A stretch of DNA of 40,929 bases, taken from Chryseobacterium oncorhynchi. GTDB taxonomy: Bacteria > Bacteroidota > Bacteroidia > Flavobacteriales > Weeksellaceae. Each line of letters starts with the position of its first letter. The stretch's first letter is position 1. The notes under the pieces were generated by a model. It searched no databases, was not told the origin of the DNA, and saw only the letters and a program-made list of their open reading frames with translations. This document shows positions 26,296 through 34,315 of this stretch, in pieces. The stretch covers positions 1-40,929 of the forward strand of contig NZ_PPEI02000011.1 in the NCBI RefSeq assembly GCF_002899895.1. The letters run 5' to 3'. Both the position numbers and the translations under genes were made by a program.

Positions 26296-27804
26296 TTATA
26301 TTTTGTTTTTTGGTCCTTTTACAGCGGTTTTTACTTCTTGATTTTTTTCAAACAATGTCAATAATTGATCTACAGCTTTATTCAACTTTTCAGTCAATGA
26401 TTCAGTTTTACTATCTTCCTTATTTATAGTAGATTTTGCATCATTTCTAAGGTATTGCTGAAACTTCCAAACTTTACTTTTATAATCCTTAGCATGCACT
26501 AAATTTGATACTTCTGAAAAATCTATTTTGTTCAACTGAATTTTAACCGGTTCCGAGTACTCAATATCTTTTGGATTTTTATTTAAATAATGGTTAAATC
26601 GTAATTTTCCTCCTTTAACATCTGGAATCATTCCATTCAGTGCCATAAACATTATATAATGTTGTGGATTGTTTTCTTTAGTTTTCTCTGGATACAATTC
26701 TTTATATTTTTTCTCTAAAACAAAAACTAATGTAGCATTATGATACTTATAATCCCTCACCGTTTTCTCAGAGAACTTATCTTTAACATTTCCGTAACTC
26801 AACGATCTTGCTATATCAGATGGTTTAATAAACAATCCCTCTCTTTTATCATAAAATCTATATGCTGCAGGGATTCCATTCTTTAAAGTAAAAGAAACCT
26901 CAATATCTATCTTATTCATTTCTTCAATAAAAATATCATGAGTTAATGTGTTGTATTTAGAAAAAATACGATTCTCAATATAATCTTTTATCTCCCCCTC
27001 TCTTTTTTTCCTGAACTTTAAATTTCTTAAAAAAACTTTATCGAGTTTTTTTTGTCCTGGATTAGAATAAAGTGCAGAACTATTTAAAGGGAGGTCTGAA
27101 ATTCCTTTAGTTTTATATTTAAGGCCAATTTTAATTTCATTATTTTTATCTACATAATTATTAGAAATTACTTCTAGCCCTACTTTATTTAACTGTACAT
27201 TATACTCATCCATTGTCGTTGGATGGAAATGCTTCAATATATAATCAACCGCATACGAATATCTTTTCCTTTTATCTAAAGTATCTTCGATAACACCATC
27301 AACAAAGATATTATCTGGTACTGAAACAATCTTATTTTTTAAACTACTCACCTCTTTTAATTCATATTTTTGTTCCAATTCTCTAGTTATTTTTTGAGAT
27401 CTTAAGAACAAATTAGAATCATTGATAATAGTTTTTTTGGAAATAATTTTAGGAGTTACAATATGAATGTGTGGTTGAAAAGAATCAAAATGTCTATATA
27501 TAATTAGAGGGTGCCCCTCAGGAAACCCAAGTTCTTTAAGATAATCTTTAGATATTTTAGTCAACAAATCATTGTCTATTTTCTTTAAATCATCTACAGG
27601 AAAATTTAATGAAATATGCATATTTTTATCCTTTCTTTTACTCTCACGAGTATGAACTACAAAATGTGAAATCACACTTTCTTTTGATGCTTCTGAATCA
27701 AAACCATTATAAAAAATTCTTTCAGCTTCACCCTTTTTAACCTTTTTTTCATTGTATTCGATCAATGGTTTCACAGTTTCGGTATGAGAAATATTTGCAA
27801 TCAA
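26296..27804 (-). CDS. Conjugative relaxase (HUH, VirD2/MobA-type)
   Basis: This 502-residue protein would cut oriT and stay bound to the strand to be transferred. Visible motifs are Tyr17 in PLIEYNEKKV as candidate nucleophile, NMHISLNFP (residues 61-69), YLKELGFPEGHPLIIYRHFD with His105, and QPHIHIVTPK with His112 and His114, the HUH metal site. The C-terminal 380 residues are basic and lack a primase or helicase domain. It starts six bases after the mobC stop, close to the oriT candidate, and leads the DNA-processing genes. The length and order match Bacteroidetes MobB-type relaxases. It ends VKGPKNKI, a variant of the tail found on six other proteins here. Confidence 0.9.
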   Translation of the reverse strand: MIANISHTETVKPLIEYNEKKVKKGEAERIFYNGFDSEASKESVISHFVVHTRESKRKDKNMHISLNFPVDDLKKIDNDLLTKISKDYLKELGFPEGHPLIIYRHFDSFQPHIHIVTPKIISKKTIINDSNLFLRSQKITRELEQKYELKEVSSLKNKIVSVPDNIFVDGVIEDTLDKRKRYSYAVDYILKHFHPTTMDEYNVQLNKVGLEVISNNYVDKNNEIKIGLKYKTKGISDLPLNSSALYSNPGQKKLDKVFLRNLKFRKKREGEIKDYIENRIFSKYNTLTHDIFIEEMNKIDIEVSFTLKNGIPAAYRFYDKREGLFIKPSDIARSLSYGNVKDKFSEKTVRDYKYHNATLVFVLEKKYKELYPEKTKENNPQHYIMFMALNGMIPDVKGGKLRFNHYLNKNPKDIEYSEPVKIQLNKIDFSEVSNLVHAKDYKSKVWKFQQYLRNDAKSTINKEDSKTESLTEKLNKAVDQLLTLFEKNQEVKTAVKGPKNKI

Positions 27805-27809
27805 AACAT

Positions 27810-28175
27810 TTATAATTTATTATTAATTGAAGAAATTATTAGTTCAAAATGAGTGTTTATTGCTTTAATTTGATTTTTCAAATTATAAATTCCTGCTTCA
27901 TCAATTGAACCATAAGTATTAATATTCTTTGAAATTTGATTAATATTCGTACCTATTTTATTAACTTCAAAAAGATATTTATTAAAATCGATTGCATGAA
28001 ATGTATTACTTTTATTAGATAAAAGTAACGTTCTTACTCCATCAGAAATAGTTACTCCAATAGGTATTTTTTTAAGTAGTTGATTGTATTCTTCTTCAGT
28101 TAATCTACAATCAATCCTCTTATTTCTAAGTAACTTTTCTTCTATAATTTTAGGTCTACCTCCTTTATTTTTCAT
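27810..28175 (-). CDS. MobC-like relaxosome accessory protein
   Basis: This 121-residue protein starts at the ATG at 28175 (MKNKGGRPKIIEEK). A longer frame from 28274 would run back through the oriT inverted repeat and encode an implausible hydrophobic leader. The basic GGRPKI start, KRIDCRLTEEEYNQLLKK (ribbon-helix-helix style) and the helix VNKIGTNINQISKNINTYG are the hallmarks of bacterial MobC proteins, which bind oriT and assist nicking. It is first gene of the leftward operon with the relaxase six bases behind it. It probably also controls its own promoter, because the candidate binding site lies just upstream. Confidence 0.85.
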   Translation of the reverse strand: MKNKGGRPKIIEEKLLRNKRIDCRLTEEEYNQLLKKIPIGVTISDGVRTLLLSNKSNTFHAIDFNKYLFEVNKIGTNINQISKNINTYGSIDEAGIYNLKNQIKAINTHFELIISSINNKL

Positions 28176-28244
28176 AAAATGTTTAAATATTAATAATACA
28201 AAATATGCGACTGGAACGAGCATATTATTCATTTTGACTCGGAG

Positions 28245-28282
28245 AGCAAGGAAGTTTTTGTCCGACAAAAACACACCTTGCT
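28245..28282. other. Candidate oriT: interrupted inverted repeat
   Basis: AGCAAGG (28245-28251) and CCTTGCT (28276-28282) form outer arms. GTTTTTGTC (28254-28262) and GACAAAAAC (28264-28272) form inner arms with a single-base centre; small AA and ACA bulges separate the two. The structure lies 70 bases upstream of mobC and the relaxase, in the only large intergenic space between the two transfer operons, as expected for oriT. The nick site would lie beside one arm, but I cannot place it from sequence alone. Confidence 0.65.
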
Positions 28283-28293
28283 ATGTTTAAACA

Positions 28294-28301
28294 CAAAAGT
28301 A
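28294..28301 (-). promoter_or_regulatory. Candidate -7 box for the leftward operon
   Basis: The minus strand reads TACTTTTG, matching TAnnTTTG. Transcription would start about 28287 and run through the oriT repeat into mobC, allowing MobC or relaxase binding to repress it. No clear -33 TTTG is seen at the right distance, so support is partial. Confidence 0.35.
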
Positions 28302-28606
28302 CTAAAAAAATATATAAATATCTTTAGATATTATTTTGTTTTTAGCTAAAATTTAATCAAGAATATATTTAGATATTAAGAAATAAATATCTTATAAATA
28401 ACAAAGAACTAAATAGACGAATATTAATATATAAAGATATTAATATATGTAAATTCAGCATAACAAATAACAAAACAGATATAAATAAATAAAGATATAT
28501 ATATTTATATATCTATTGAATTATAATTTTAAAATATCTATATATCTATATATCTAAATAAATAAAGATATTAATTTATTAAATTATTTATTTATTTAGA
28601 TATTAA
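28302..28606. repeat. Very AT-rich region with repeated AGATATTA motifs (origin or centromere candidate)
   Basis: This stretch without a gene is almost pure A+T. AGATATTA occurs at 28326, 28371, 28435, 28566 and 28598. AGATAT also begins at 28477 and 28493, and A-AATAAATAAAGATAT-like runs recur. Such iterated AT-rich DNA beside parA suits a partition site or an origin of replication with iterons, but spacing is irregular and the composition makes chance repeats common. Confidence 0.45.
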
Positions 28607-28608
28607 TG

Positions 28609-28638
28609 TTTGTATGTCTAAATATTTTTATATATTTG
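28609..28638 (+). promoter_or_regulatory. Promoter for the parA-tra operon
   Basis: TTTG at 28609-28612, an 18-base spacer and TATATTTG at 28631-28638 fit the Bacteroidetes -33/-7 consensus (TTTG, about 19 bases, TAnnTTTG). The start site would be near 28645, just before a 22-bp palindrome, leaving a leader of about 180 bases before parA that contains a hairpin. It is the best promoter match in the window. Confidence 0.55.
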
Positions 28639-28649
28639 TATATGAAATC

Positions 28650-28671
28650 ACTTATATATTAATATATAAGT
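28650..28671. promoter_or_regulatory. 22-bp palindrome at the predicted start site (operator candidate)
   Basis: ACTTATATATT followed by its reverse complement AATATATAAGT forms a perfect 22-bp palindrome a few bases after the predicted start site. Its place would let a dimeric repressor, for example the DUF3408-like protein or ParA complex, block transcription of the transfer operon. AT-richness lowers the weight of the match. Confidence 0.45.
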
Positions 28672-28738
28672 AGCTTTATATCTTAACACCAAAAATGCAA
28701 ATATTATGGATCGAGCTATTTTTTTAATGTTCCATCTC

Positions 28739-28799
28739 ACAGTTAAAATTATCTTTAACTGTATCGCAATTTTTATAAATCTCTGCATTGCAATTTTTA
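28739..28799 (+). promoter_or_regulatory. Leader hairpin and direct repeats upstream of parA
   Basis: ACAGTTAAA (28739-28747) and TTTAACTGT (28754-28762) form a perfect 9-bp stem with a six-base loop. It is followed by GCAATTTTTA at 28766 and again at 28790, 24 bases apart. All lie in the 5' leader of parA. They may be an operator or an RNA control element; no T run follows directly, so it is not a standard terminator. Confidence 0.45.
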
Positions 28800-28823
28800 A
28801 AGTAATTTTTAAACATAAATAAA

Positions 28824-29612
28824 ATGAATAAACTAGGCAAAATTGTTGCGTTTAGCTCACAAAAAGGTGGTTCTGGCAAAACTACATCAACAACATTCGC
28901 TGCTACATACATAAATTATTATTACGATAAAAAAGTATGTGCTGTAGATCTTGATATTCAAAAATCACTATCTAATAAAAGGAGAGATGAAATTAAGCAC
29001 ATCCAGAGCCTTGCTGAACTAGATGGAGAAATGTTACTTCCACAAAGAAAAGAGGCAAAAGTTTTAAAAAAACTAGATGAAGAGGGAAAAGAACTTTATC
29101 CAATATATACATATTCATTCAAAGATGATAATGTGATTGAAAAAATTTTAGATCTCCAAACTAAGTATGATATCATATTCATAGATTTTCCTGGAACGCT
29201 TGATTTTAAAGAAATTTCATTTATTCTCCTTATTTTAGATTACATCTTCATTCCATTTTATGCTGAAGAAAAAAATTTTAAAAGTGGTTTTGATTTTGAA
29301 AAAGTTCTGAGAGGAATTAAAAATCATCAAAAGGAAAATCCTAACTCTTCCAGATTAAAAGATTACTATGCATATTTTTTTATGTACAGTGAAACAACAT
29401 CTAAAGTAGTTTGGGACTTTATTCAAAAAGTCTTAGATAGTAGAGGGGTAAAAAAATTAGATAATCATATTTATGAAAATAAAAAACTGGAAATGGATGT
29501 TTCTACAATAAAATTAGTGACTGGTGTACCAAGAGCCAAAAGTCCAATACCTTTTGTTGAAGAGATAATGTCAATATTATTTCCAGAAGAATATTCAAAT
29601 AATAACAATTAA
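28824..29612 (+). CDS. ParA/TraA-type P-loop ATPase
   Basis: This 262-residue protein has the deviant Walker A of ParA/MinD proteins, FSSQKGGSGKTT (residues 10-21, Lys14 and Lys19). It also has CAVDLDIQKSL (A' motif, with Asp42) and IIFIDFPGTLDF (Walker B). ParA proteins position plasmids before division, and in CTnDOT-type elements the same gene, called TraA, opens the tra operon. Here it is first in the rightward operon, next to an AT-rich candidate centromere, so it could serve both roles. A DUF3408-like protein follows after 14 bases, the likely DNA-binding partner. Confidence 0.88.
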   Translation: MNKLGKIVAFSSQKGGSGKTTSTTFAATYINYYYDKKVCAVDLDIQKSLSNKRRDEIKHIQSLAELDGEMLLPQRKEAKVLKKLDEEGKELYPIYTYSFKDDNVIEKILDLQTKYDIIFIDFPGTLDFKEISFILLILDYIFIPFYAEEKNFKSGFDFEKVLRGIKNHQKENPNSSRLKDYYAYFFMYSETTSKVVWDFIQKVLDSRGVKKLDNHIYENKKLEMDVSTIKLVTGVPRAKSPIPFVEEIMSILFPEEYSNNNN

Positions 29613-29626
29613 TACAAACTATATTT

Positions 29627-30139
29627 ATGTCAAACGGAAAACCTAAAGGCAAAGGAAACAGTTATTTAAACAGCCTTTCTTCATCACTCGTAGATGAGAC
29701 TGAAAATATAATTGATAAGAAATCTTCGGAAATAGAAGATATTATAAATGTGCCTACAGCAGACAATGATAATGTTGAAAGTTCTGTTGAGTCAAAAAAC
29801 CCCGCAACAGAAAATAATTCTGAGAAAACTGAAGATGCTAAGGTAAATTCAAATATATCCAATAAGTATAAATCTAGAAATAAATCTGCAGACCCGTCAC
29901 CTAAAAAAGAGATCAAGGTTAAGCCGGATCCTTTGATAAAATTTACTGCTCCTGTAAAAAAGGTACTTCAGAAAAACGGGGATCTTGAATATGGAGATAC
30001 AACGAATACCAAAGTCTCTAATGAGGCCAATCGCTATCTTAAAATTATGTCCTTGGCTTCAGATGTTGCTGGATATAAAATCGCAAGTTCTCTAATTGTT
30101 GATTTTTATAATAAGCATAAAGACGAATTTAATATATAA
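29627..30139 (+). CDS. DUF3408-like (TraB/ParB-analogue) DNA-binding protein
   Basis: This is a 170-residue protein. The first 110 residues are disordered and rich in Ser, Asn, Glu and Lys. The last 50 (TNTKVSNEANRYLKIMSLASDVAGYKIASSLIVDFYNKHKDEF) form a strand and two helices like the ribbon-helix-helix end of DUF3408 proteins, which follow traA in Bacteroidetes conjugative elements. It probably binds the AT-rich site or the palindrome upstream of parA and stimulates the ATPase. The N-terminal basic stretch (NGKPKGKGNS) may contact ParA. The family assignment rests on layout and the C-terminal pattern. Confidence 0.55.
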   Translation: MSNGKPKGKGNSYLNSLSSSLVDETENIIDKKSSEIEDIINVPTADNDNVESSVESKNPATENNSEKTEDAKVNSNISNKYKSRNKSADPSPKKEIKVKPDPLIKFTAPVKKVLQKNGDLEYGDTTNTKVSNEANRYLKIMSLASDVAGYKIASSLIVDFYNKHKDEFNI

Positions 30140-30142
30140 AAT

Positions 30143-30964
30143 ATGTTGGCCATCATATTATTCATAATAGGGTTGACGCTGATAGGAACTTTTTTCTTTA
30201 TAAAAAGACAATTAAATAAAGGAGAAAAAAAACAAGAGGTCCCAAATTTGCAGAGAGAAAAAAAAGAAGAAAAACCCATAGTAAAAATTGAAAATAATAA
30301 TCAAATCTTTGATATTAGAAATAATCAAAGTATTGAGATAGATAGTTCATCAACAGCGATGAAAAAAATTATCCGGAAATATAAAAATATCAATCCATTA
30401 CAAGTAGTAGAAGAAGCTTCTACGGAACAGGATGAAAAAAAATCTAATGAATTTGATAAAATAAATATTACCGGATCCGCTATCGAAGATGATGAAGAAT
30501 CAATAGATTTTGAAAGTATTTCCGGAGATCAGGCTATGTTTCCTGATTTACAGGAACTATCTTTTGTAAAAGAAGTAGAAGAAACTCCTGGTCATGAATT
30601 GTTTAAGATAATAGATACTAGTTTACATGAACAAGTAACAAATCAATTAGAGCGATTGGTATCAGGTGATGAAGATGATGACCTTTTAGATGAATTTAAC
30701 AAATTCAAAACTGCTAATTCTTATGCAGAGAATACTAGTAGTTTATTTGATGAAATGGATGTTGAAGAAACCAATATAGCTGAGCTTAATGAGGTTACTT
30801 CAATAACAAAAGAAATAAATACGTTTCAAAAAGATGAAATAATTACGGATGAAAGAGAAAAAACTAGTATTTTTACCGAAGAAATAATTTCACCCAAAGA
30901 AATAGAAGATAATCATTTAGATTTCAATATGGAATTTGATGAACTTGTTGAAAATGAAGACTAA
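30143..30964 (+). CDS. Acidic single-span membrane protein of the tra operon
   Basis: This 273-residue protein has one N-terminal membrane span (MLAIILFIIGLTLIGTFFFI), a basic stop-transfer stretch (KRQLNKGEKK) and a long, very acidic, low-complexity cytoplasmic part with many Asp/Glu runs (IEDDEESIDFESISGD, SGDEDDDLLDEF). It stands where CTnDOT has traC/traD, between the DUF3408-like gene and traE, but I recognise no domain. Its acidic body might dock basic relaxosome or substrate proteins at the membrane; this is inference only. It starts three bases after the previous stop. Confidence 0.55.
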   Translation: MLAIILFIIGLTLIGTFFFIKRQLNKGEKKQEVPNLQREKKEEKPIVKIENNNQIFDIRNNQSIEIDSSSTAMKKIIRKYKNINPLQVVEEASTEQDEKKSNEFDKINITGSAIEDDEESIDFESISGDQAMFPDLQELSFVKEVEETPGHELFKIIDTSLHEQVTNQLERLVSGDEDDDLLDEFNKFKTANSYAENTSSLFDEMDVEETNIAELNEVTSITKEINTFQKDEIITDEREKTSIFTEEIISPKEIEDNHLDFNMEFDELVENED

Positions 30965-30984
30965 AATTTTAAATTAAATATAAC

Positions 30985-31290
30985 ATGAAAAAAAATCTTA
31001 AGTACCAAAAAACATTAAGAATAGCAAAAGGTGTTTTTATTGTAGCATTATTATTGGCTCCTGGGCTACTTTTTGCAGACGTAAATGGAGAAATTTCAAA
31101 GTGGACCCAAAATGCTCGAAGAATTGCAAAATCAATTATTGGTCTAGCAGCAATTGGAGGAGGAGTAATAGTATATCAAAAAATGCAGGCAGATGATGGC
31201 TCGTCAGGAAAAAAAGCTTTAATGAGTTATATTGGAGCCCTAGTCTTTGCGGCACTATTATTTGTATTGATCGATGAGATTATTAAATAA
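30985..31290 (+). CDS. traE: TraE, VirB2-like pilin (DUF4134)
   Basis: This 101-residue protein has a signal peptide/hydrophobic start (GVFIVALLLAPGLLFA, likely cut after LLFA at residue 31). A short helix (ISKWTQNARRIAKSI) and two spans (IIGLAAIGGGVIVYQK, MSYIGALVFAALLFVLI) separated by a polar Gly-rich turn follow. This is the DUF4134 plan of Bacteroidetes TraE, the counterpart of the VirB2 pilus subunit. It overlaps traF by one base (TAATG), so the pair is coupled. Confidence 0.85.
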   Translation: MKKNLKYQKTLRIAKGVFIVALLLAPGLLFADVNGEISKWTQNARRIAKSIIGLAAIGGGVIVYQKMQADDGSSGKKALMSYIGALVFAALLFVLIDEIIK

Positions 31291-31583
31291 TGAAAAATTT
31301 TCCAGTTTTAAAAAATATAGGGAAAGAGCCAAATTATTTTGGCTTAAGTCTTAAGTCTTTTATGCTGCTTATTATTGAAATCATCATTACAATAATATTT
31401 ACTAGGGGATTTATAACTCTGTTAATATTTCTCCCTATAATCTTGGTTACATATTTTGGACTCAGTGCAATGGAAAAAAAACATGGAAATGATTTTTTAT
31501 CTAAATTTTTGAAGAAATATTTTGAAAACTTCAATGGGACAAAAATTAGTATTACTGAGATAAAGGAAGCACTTAAAAAATAA
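31290..31583 (+). CDS. traF: TraF, VirB3-like inner-membrane protein (DUF4133)
   Basis: This 97-residue protein has the N-terminal motif NIGKEPNYFGLSLKSF, two close membrane spans (MLLIIEIIITIIFTRG, LLIFLPIILVTYFGLSAM) and a basic cytoplasmic end. It is a VirB3 counterpart that associates with the VirB4-type ATPase encoded next. A gap of 133 bases separates it from traG, the largest within the operon core, and nothing clear is seen in that gap except a three-codon frame before the traG start. Confidence 0.85.
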   Translation: MKNFPVLKNIGKEPNYFGLSLKSFMLLIIEIIITIIFTRGFITLLIFLPIILVTYFGLSAMEKKHGNDFLSKFLKKYFENFNGTKISITEIKEALKK

Positions 31584-31716
31584 AAAAACACAAAATTCTT
31601 TAAAACAACTTTCCAAAGAAAAATATAGAGTTTTTGAAATTTGATATTTTTTTGAGACAACTAACATTTCACATATTGGTGAATTAAATATTTAATTTAA
31701 TTTTAAAAATGAAGCC

Positions 31717-34260
31717 GTGAGTAAAAATCCAAAAAATAATGATCATTTCCCGCAGTTTAACAAAACTGCGGCAATTGATGGAAATGTAGTTAAAAATAGG
31801 TCAAAGGATATAGCAGTCTGTTATAGAATTCATTTACCTGAAATTTTCACAATGGGTGAACCTGAATTTGACCTTATCCATAGCGATTTTCTAAAAGCGT
31901 TAATGGTTTTACCTGAGGGAACTATTATACACAAGAAAGATATCTTTAAGCAAAAAATATACAATTCAGAAAATCTTGCTAAAGAAACTTATCTTCAAAA
32001 AAGTACTGCAGAGCATTTTAAAGGTCGTATATATATGAATCACGACTGTATTATTTCCTTTATTAAACCGGAACTTACTACATTAAGAAAAAATTATGAC
32101 AGGCTAAGTATTCTATCCAAAAGAAATACAGTTGCTAGTCTAGAAGAAATAGAAGCATTTATGAATCATGTAGAGCATGCGGTTAGTGTTATCAATGCTT
32201 CTACTATCCTAAAGTGTGAAGCTTTAACATCAGAGGAGATTTATGAAATAATTGTAGATGAATATACATTATTCAAGGATGAGATAGGAGATTATGTTTC
32301 CTCTGATGAAGATTTAAGAATAGGGGATAGCTATGTAAAAATATTTTCTTTAAGAGAAGATGGCCAACAACCGGATGGAACTCTCAACAACTGCGTTCTT
32401 GATAGAGATAGATCAGTTGACCAATCTCAATTTTTCCGTTCCTACTGTTATCCTTTAGCTTTAGACTTCAAACAGGATCATGTATATAATCAATTTATTT
32501 TTATTGAAGATCAGGCTAAAGTCAAAAAAGATTTAGAACTTAATAATAAAAGACTTAGTAGCACAAGACTATTAAGTAGAAAAAATAAGACACTAGCTGA
32601 TCAAAATAATTTTTTCCTGGATAGGGTCGAGCAAGATAATGTAAAAATTGTCAGAATGCATACTAATGTAGTGTTTTGGGCTGATTCTAAAGATGATTTG
32701 AAGAAAATAACAAATAAAGTTACAGGGTACTACTCTAAAATGGGTATAAGACCTTATAATAATTCTTATTTTGATAGAGATTATATATATCTGGCAAATC
32801 ATTTAGGAAATGGTGGATTGCTCCCAGTGGAAGAAACTTTTTTAAGCTATTTAGATATTTCTCTTTGTTATTTGACAACTGAAACTAATTACAAGTCTGA
32901 TGTTTCAGGTACTCTATACAACGACAGATTATCAAATATTCCGCTATATGTAGATACTTTTCATAAGCCTTATGAAACAAAGGAAATTTTGAATAGAAAT
33001 TATATTATTGTAGCTCCATCCGGAGGTGGTAAGTCTTTTCTTTCAAAAAGTAGATTAAGGCAAAATATAGAAAATCCCAAAAATCAGACGGTAGTTCTCA
33101 ATGTAGGAGGAGATGATAAATTATGTAGAATGTATCCAGATGATACTCTATATTTTGAATATAAAAAGGGAAGACCACTTGATTTAAATCCTTTCTGGGT
33201 ATTTGATAATAAAATTGATACAGGAAAAGTAGAATTTTTAATAGATTTCATAGGTCTTATATGGCTAACTGATAAAGATCTTTCAAATGACCAAAGATCT
33301 TCATTAGAAAAAATCATTATGAAATTTTATGATGCCAAAGAACTTTCTCCAACAGAAGAATTACATCATGAAAAATCGAAGATAGAAGAAGACGAAGACA
33401 AAATCTATTCGGTTAGAAATTCTGATAACAATTCTTTACCTCGATTTTATGAGTATATAAAAGAAAATGCTGAGACAATCAAGTTAGAAACATTTAATCT
33501 TTTTGAAATTGATTCTTTAGTGTTAAACTTAGAAAAATATGCGGATGGCTTATATTCAAATCTTTTTACAAATGGAGAACCAAAAGTTTTTGAGAATAAG
33601 AAGTATGTAGAATTTGAATTAGATAATATTAAGGATCACCCAATTTTGTTTCCGATTTTTGGAATGATTATTTCGGATCTAATTTTTAACACAATGTGGA
33701 AAAAAGATGATTCGGAAAAGGAATTCTTTGTAGATGAAGCTTGGAAAGTATTAGAAAAGAAAGGGATGGTTTCTCTTCTAAAATATCTCTATAAAACAAT
33801 TAGAAAGTTTGACGGATCTGTTGGAATAGCTATACAGCAAATTACTGACTTATTTGCATTAGGTGTAACAAATGAAAAAGCGATTCTCGGTAATACTGCG
33901 ATAAAATACATACTAGATCACAGAGAAGTTTTGGGAGATGTTCCAATTTTAAAAGAGAAGCTTTCCTTGTCAACTGCTGATGTAAGTCAATTATTATCAA
34001 TAAAAAATAATACAAAACCGACTCCATCCGACCCTTTGGCATATACAGAGCTGTTGTTGGCTAAAGGCAGTCGAAATGCGAAGGTTATGAGGTTAGAAGT
34101 ATCTAAACCTTGCTTAGCAATATATGAAAGTGATAAAAATAAATTGAAAACTTTTAATACGCTTTATGAACATCATAGAAAAGAAATGATACCTACTATT
34201 GAAAGTTATATTGATGTAGAAATTAACAAAACTAAATTAATTACAGATTTTACAATTTAA
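31717..34260 (+). CDS. traG: TraG, VirB4-type conjugation ATPase
   Basis: This 847-residue protein energises pilus assembly and substrate transfer. It has an N-terminal VirB4 domain, Walker A VAPSGGGKS (Lys439), the strand QTVVLNVGGDD after it, Walker B EFFVDEAWKVLEK (Asp673, Glu674) and GSVGIAIQQITDLF. The only credible start is GTG at 31717. It overlaps the stop of a short frame ATG AAG CCG TGA beginning at 31709, so translation may restart there. It follows traF and precedes the VirB5-like gene, the usual Bacteroidetes order, but there is no traH between. Confidence 0.92.
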   Translation: MSKNPKNNDHFPQFNKTAAIDGNVVKNRSKDIAVCYRIHLPEIFTMGEPEFDLIHSDFLKALMVLPEGTIIHKKDIFKQKIYNSENLAKETYLQKSTAEHFKGRIYMNHDCIISFIKPELTTLRKNYDRLSILSKRNTVASLEEIEAFMNHVEHAVSVINASTILKCEALTSEEIYEIIVDEYTLFKDEIGDYVSSDEDLRIGDSYVKIFSLREDGQQPDGTLNNCVLDRDRSVDQSQFFRSYCYPLALDFKQDHVYNQFIFIEDQAKVKKDLELNNKRLSSTRLLSRKNKTLADQNNFFLDRVEQDNVKIVRMHTNVVFWADSKDDLKKITNKVTGYYSKMGIRPYNNSYFDRDYIYLANHLGNGGLLPVEETFLSYLDISLCYLTTETNYKSDVSGTLYNDRLSNIPLYVDTFHKPYETKEILNRNYIIVAPSGGGKSFLSKSRLRQNIENPKNQTVVLNVGGDDKLCRMYPDDTLYFEYKKGRPLDLNPFWVFDNKIDTGKVEFLIDFIGLIWLTDKDLSNDQRSSLEKIIMKFYDAKELSPTEELHHEKSKIEEDEDKIYSVRNSDNNSLPRFYEYIKENAETIKLETFNLFEIDSLVLNLEKYADGLYSNLFTNGEPKVFENKKYVEFELDNIKDHPILFPIFGMIISDLIFNTMWKKDDSEKEFFVDEAWKVLEKKGMVSLLKYLYKTIRKFDGSVGIAIQQITDLFALGVTNEKAILGNTAIKYILDHREVLGDVPILKEKLSLSTADVSQLLSIKNNTKPTPSDPLAYTELLLAKGSRNAKVMRLEVSKPCLAIYESDKNKLKTFNTLYEHHRKEMIPTIESYIDVEINKTKLITDFTI

Positions 34261-34285
34261 CCGTATTTATTTCATATAAATTAAT

Positions 34286-34293
34286 TATATTTG
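34286..34293 (+). promoter_or_regulatory. Candidate internal -7 box before traI
   Basis: TATATTTG in the 55-base gap after traG fits TAnnTTTG and lies 22 bases before the traI-like ATG. No TTTG is found 17-23 bases upstream, so a separate promoter for the second half of the operon is only possible. Confidence 0.3.
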
Positions 34294-34315
34294 TTTAACA
34301 ATAAATCCTCACAAA

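Noticed and set aside
28176-28274. N-terminal extension of MobC
   Set aside because: It would translate the oriT-like inverted repeat. The basic GGRPKI start from 28175 fits MobC proteins.
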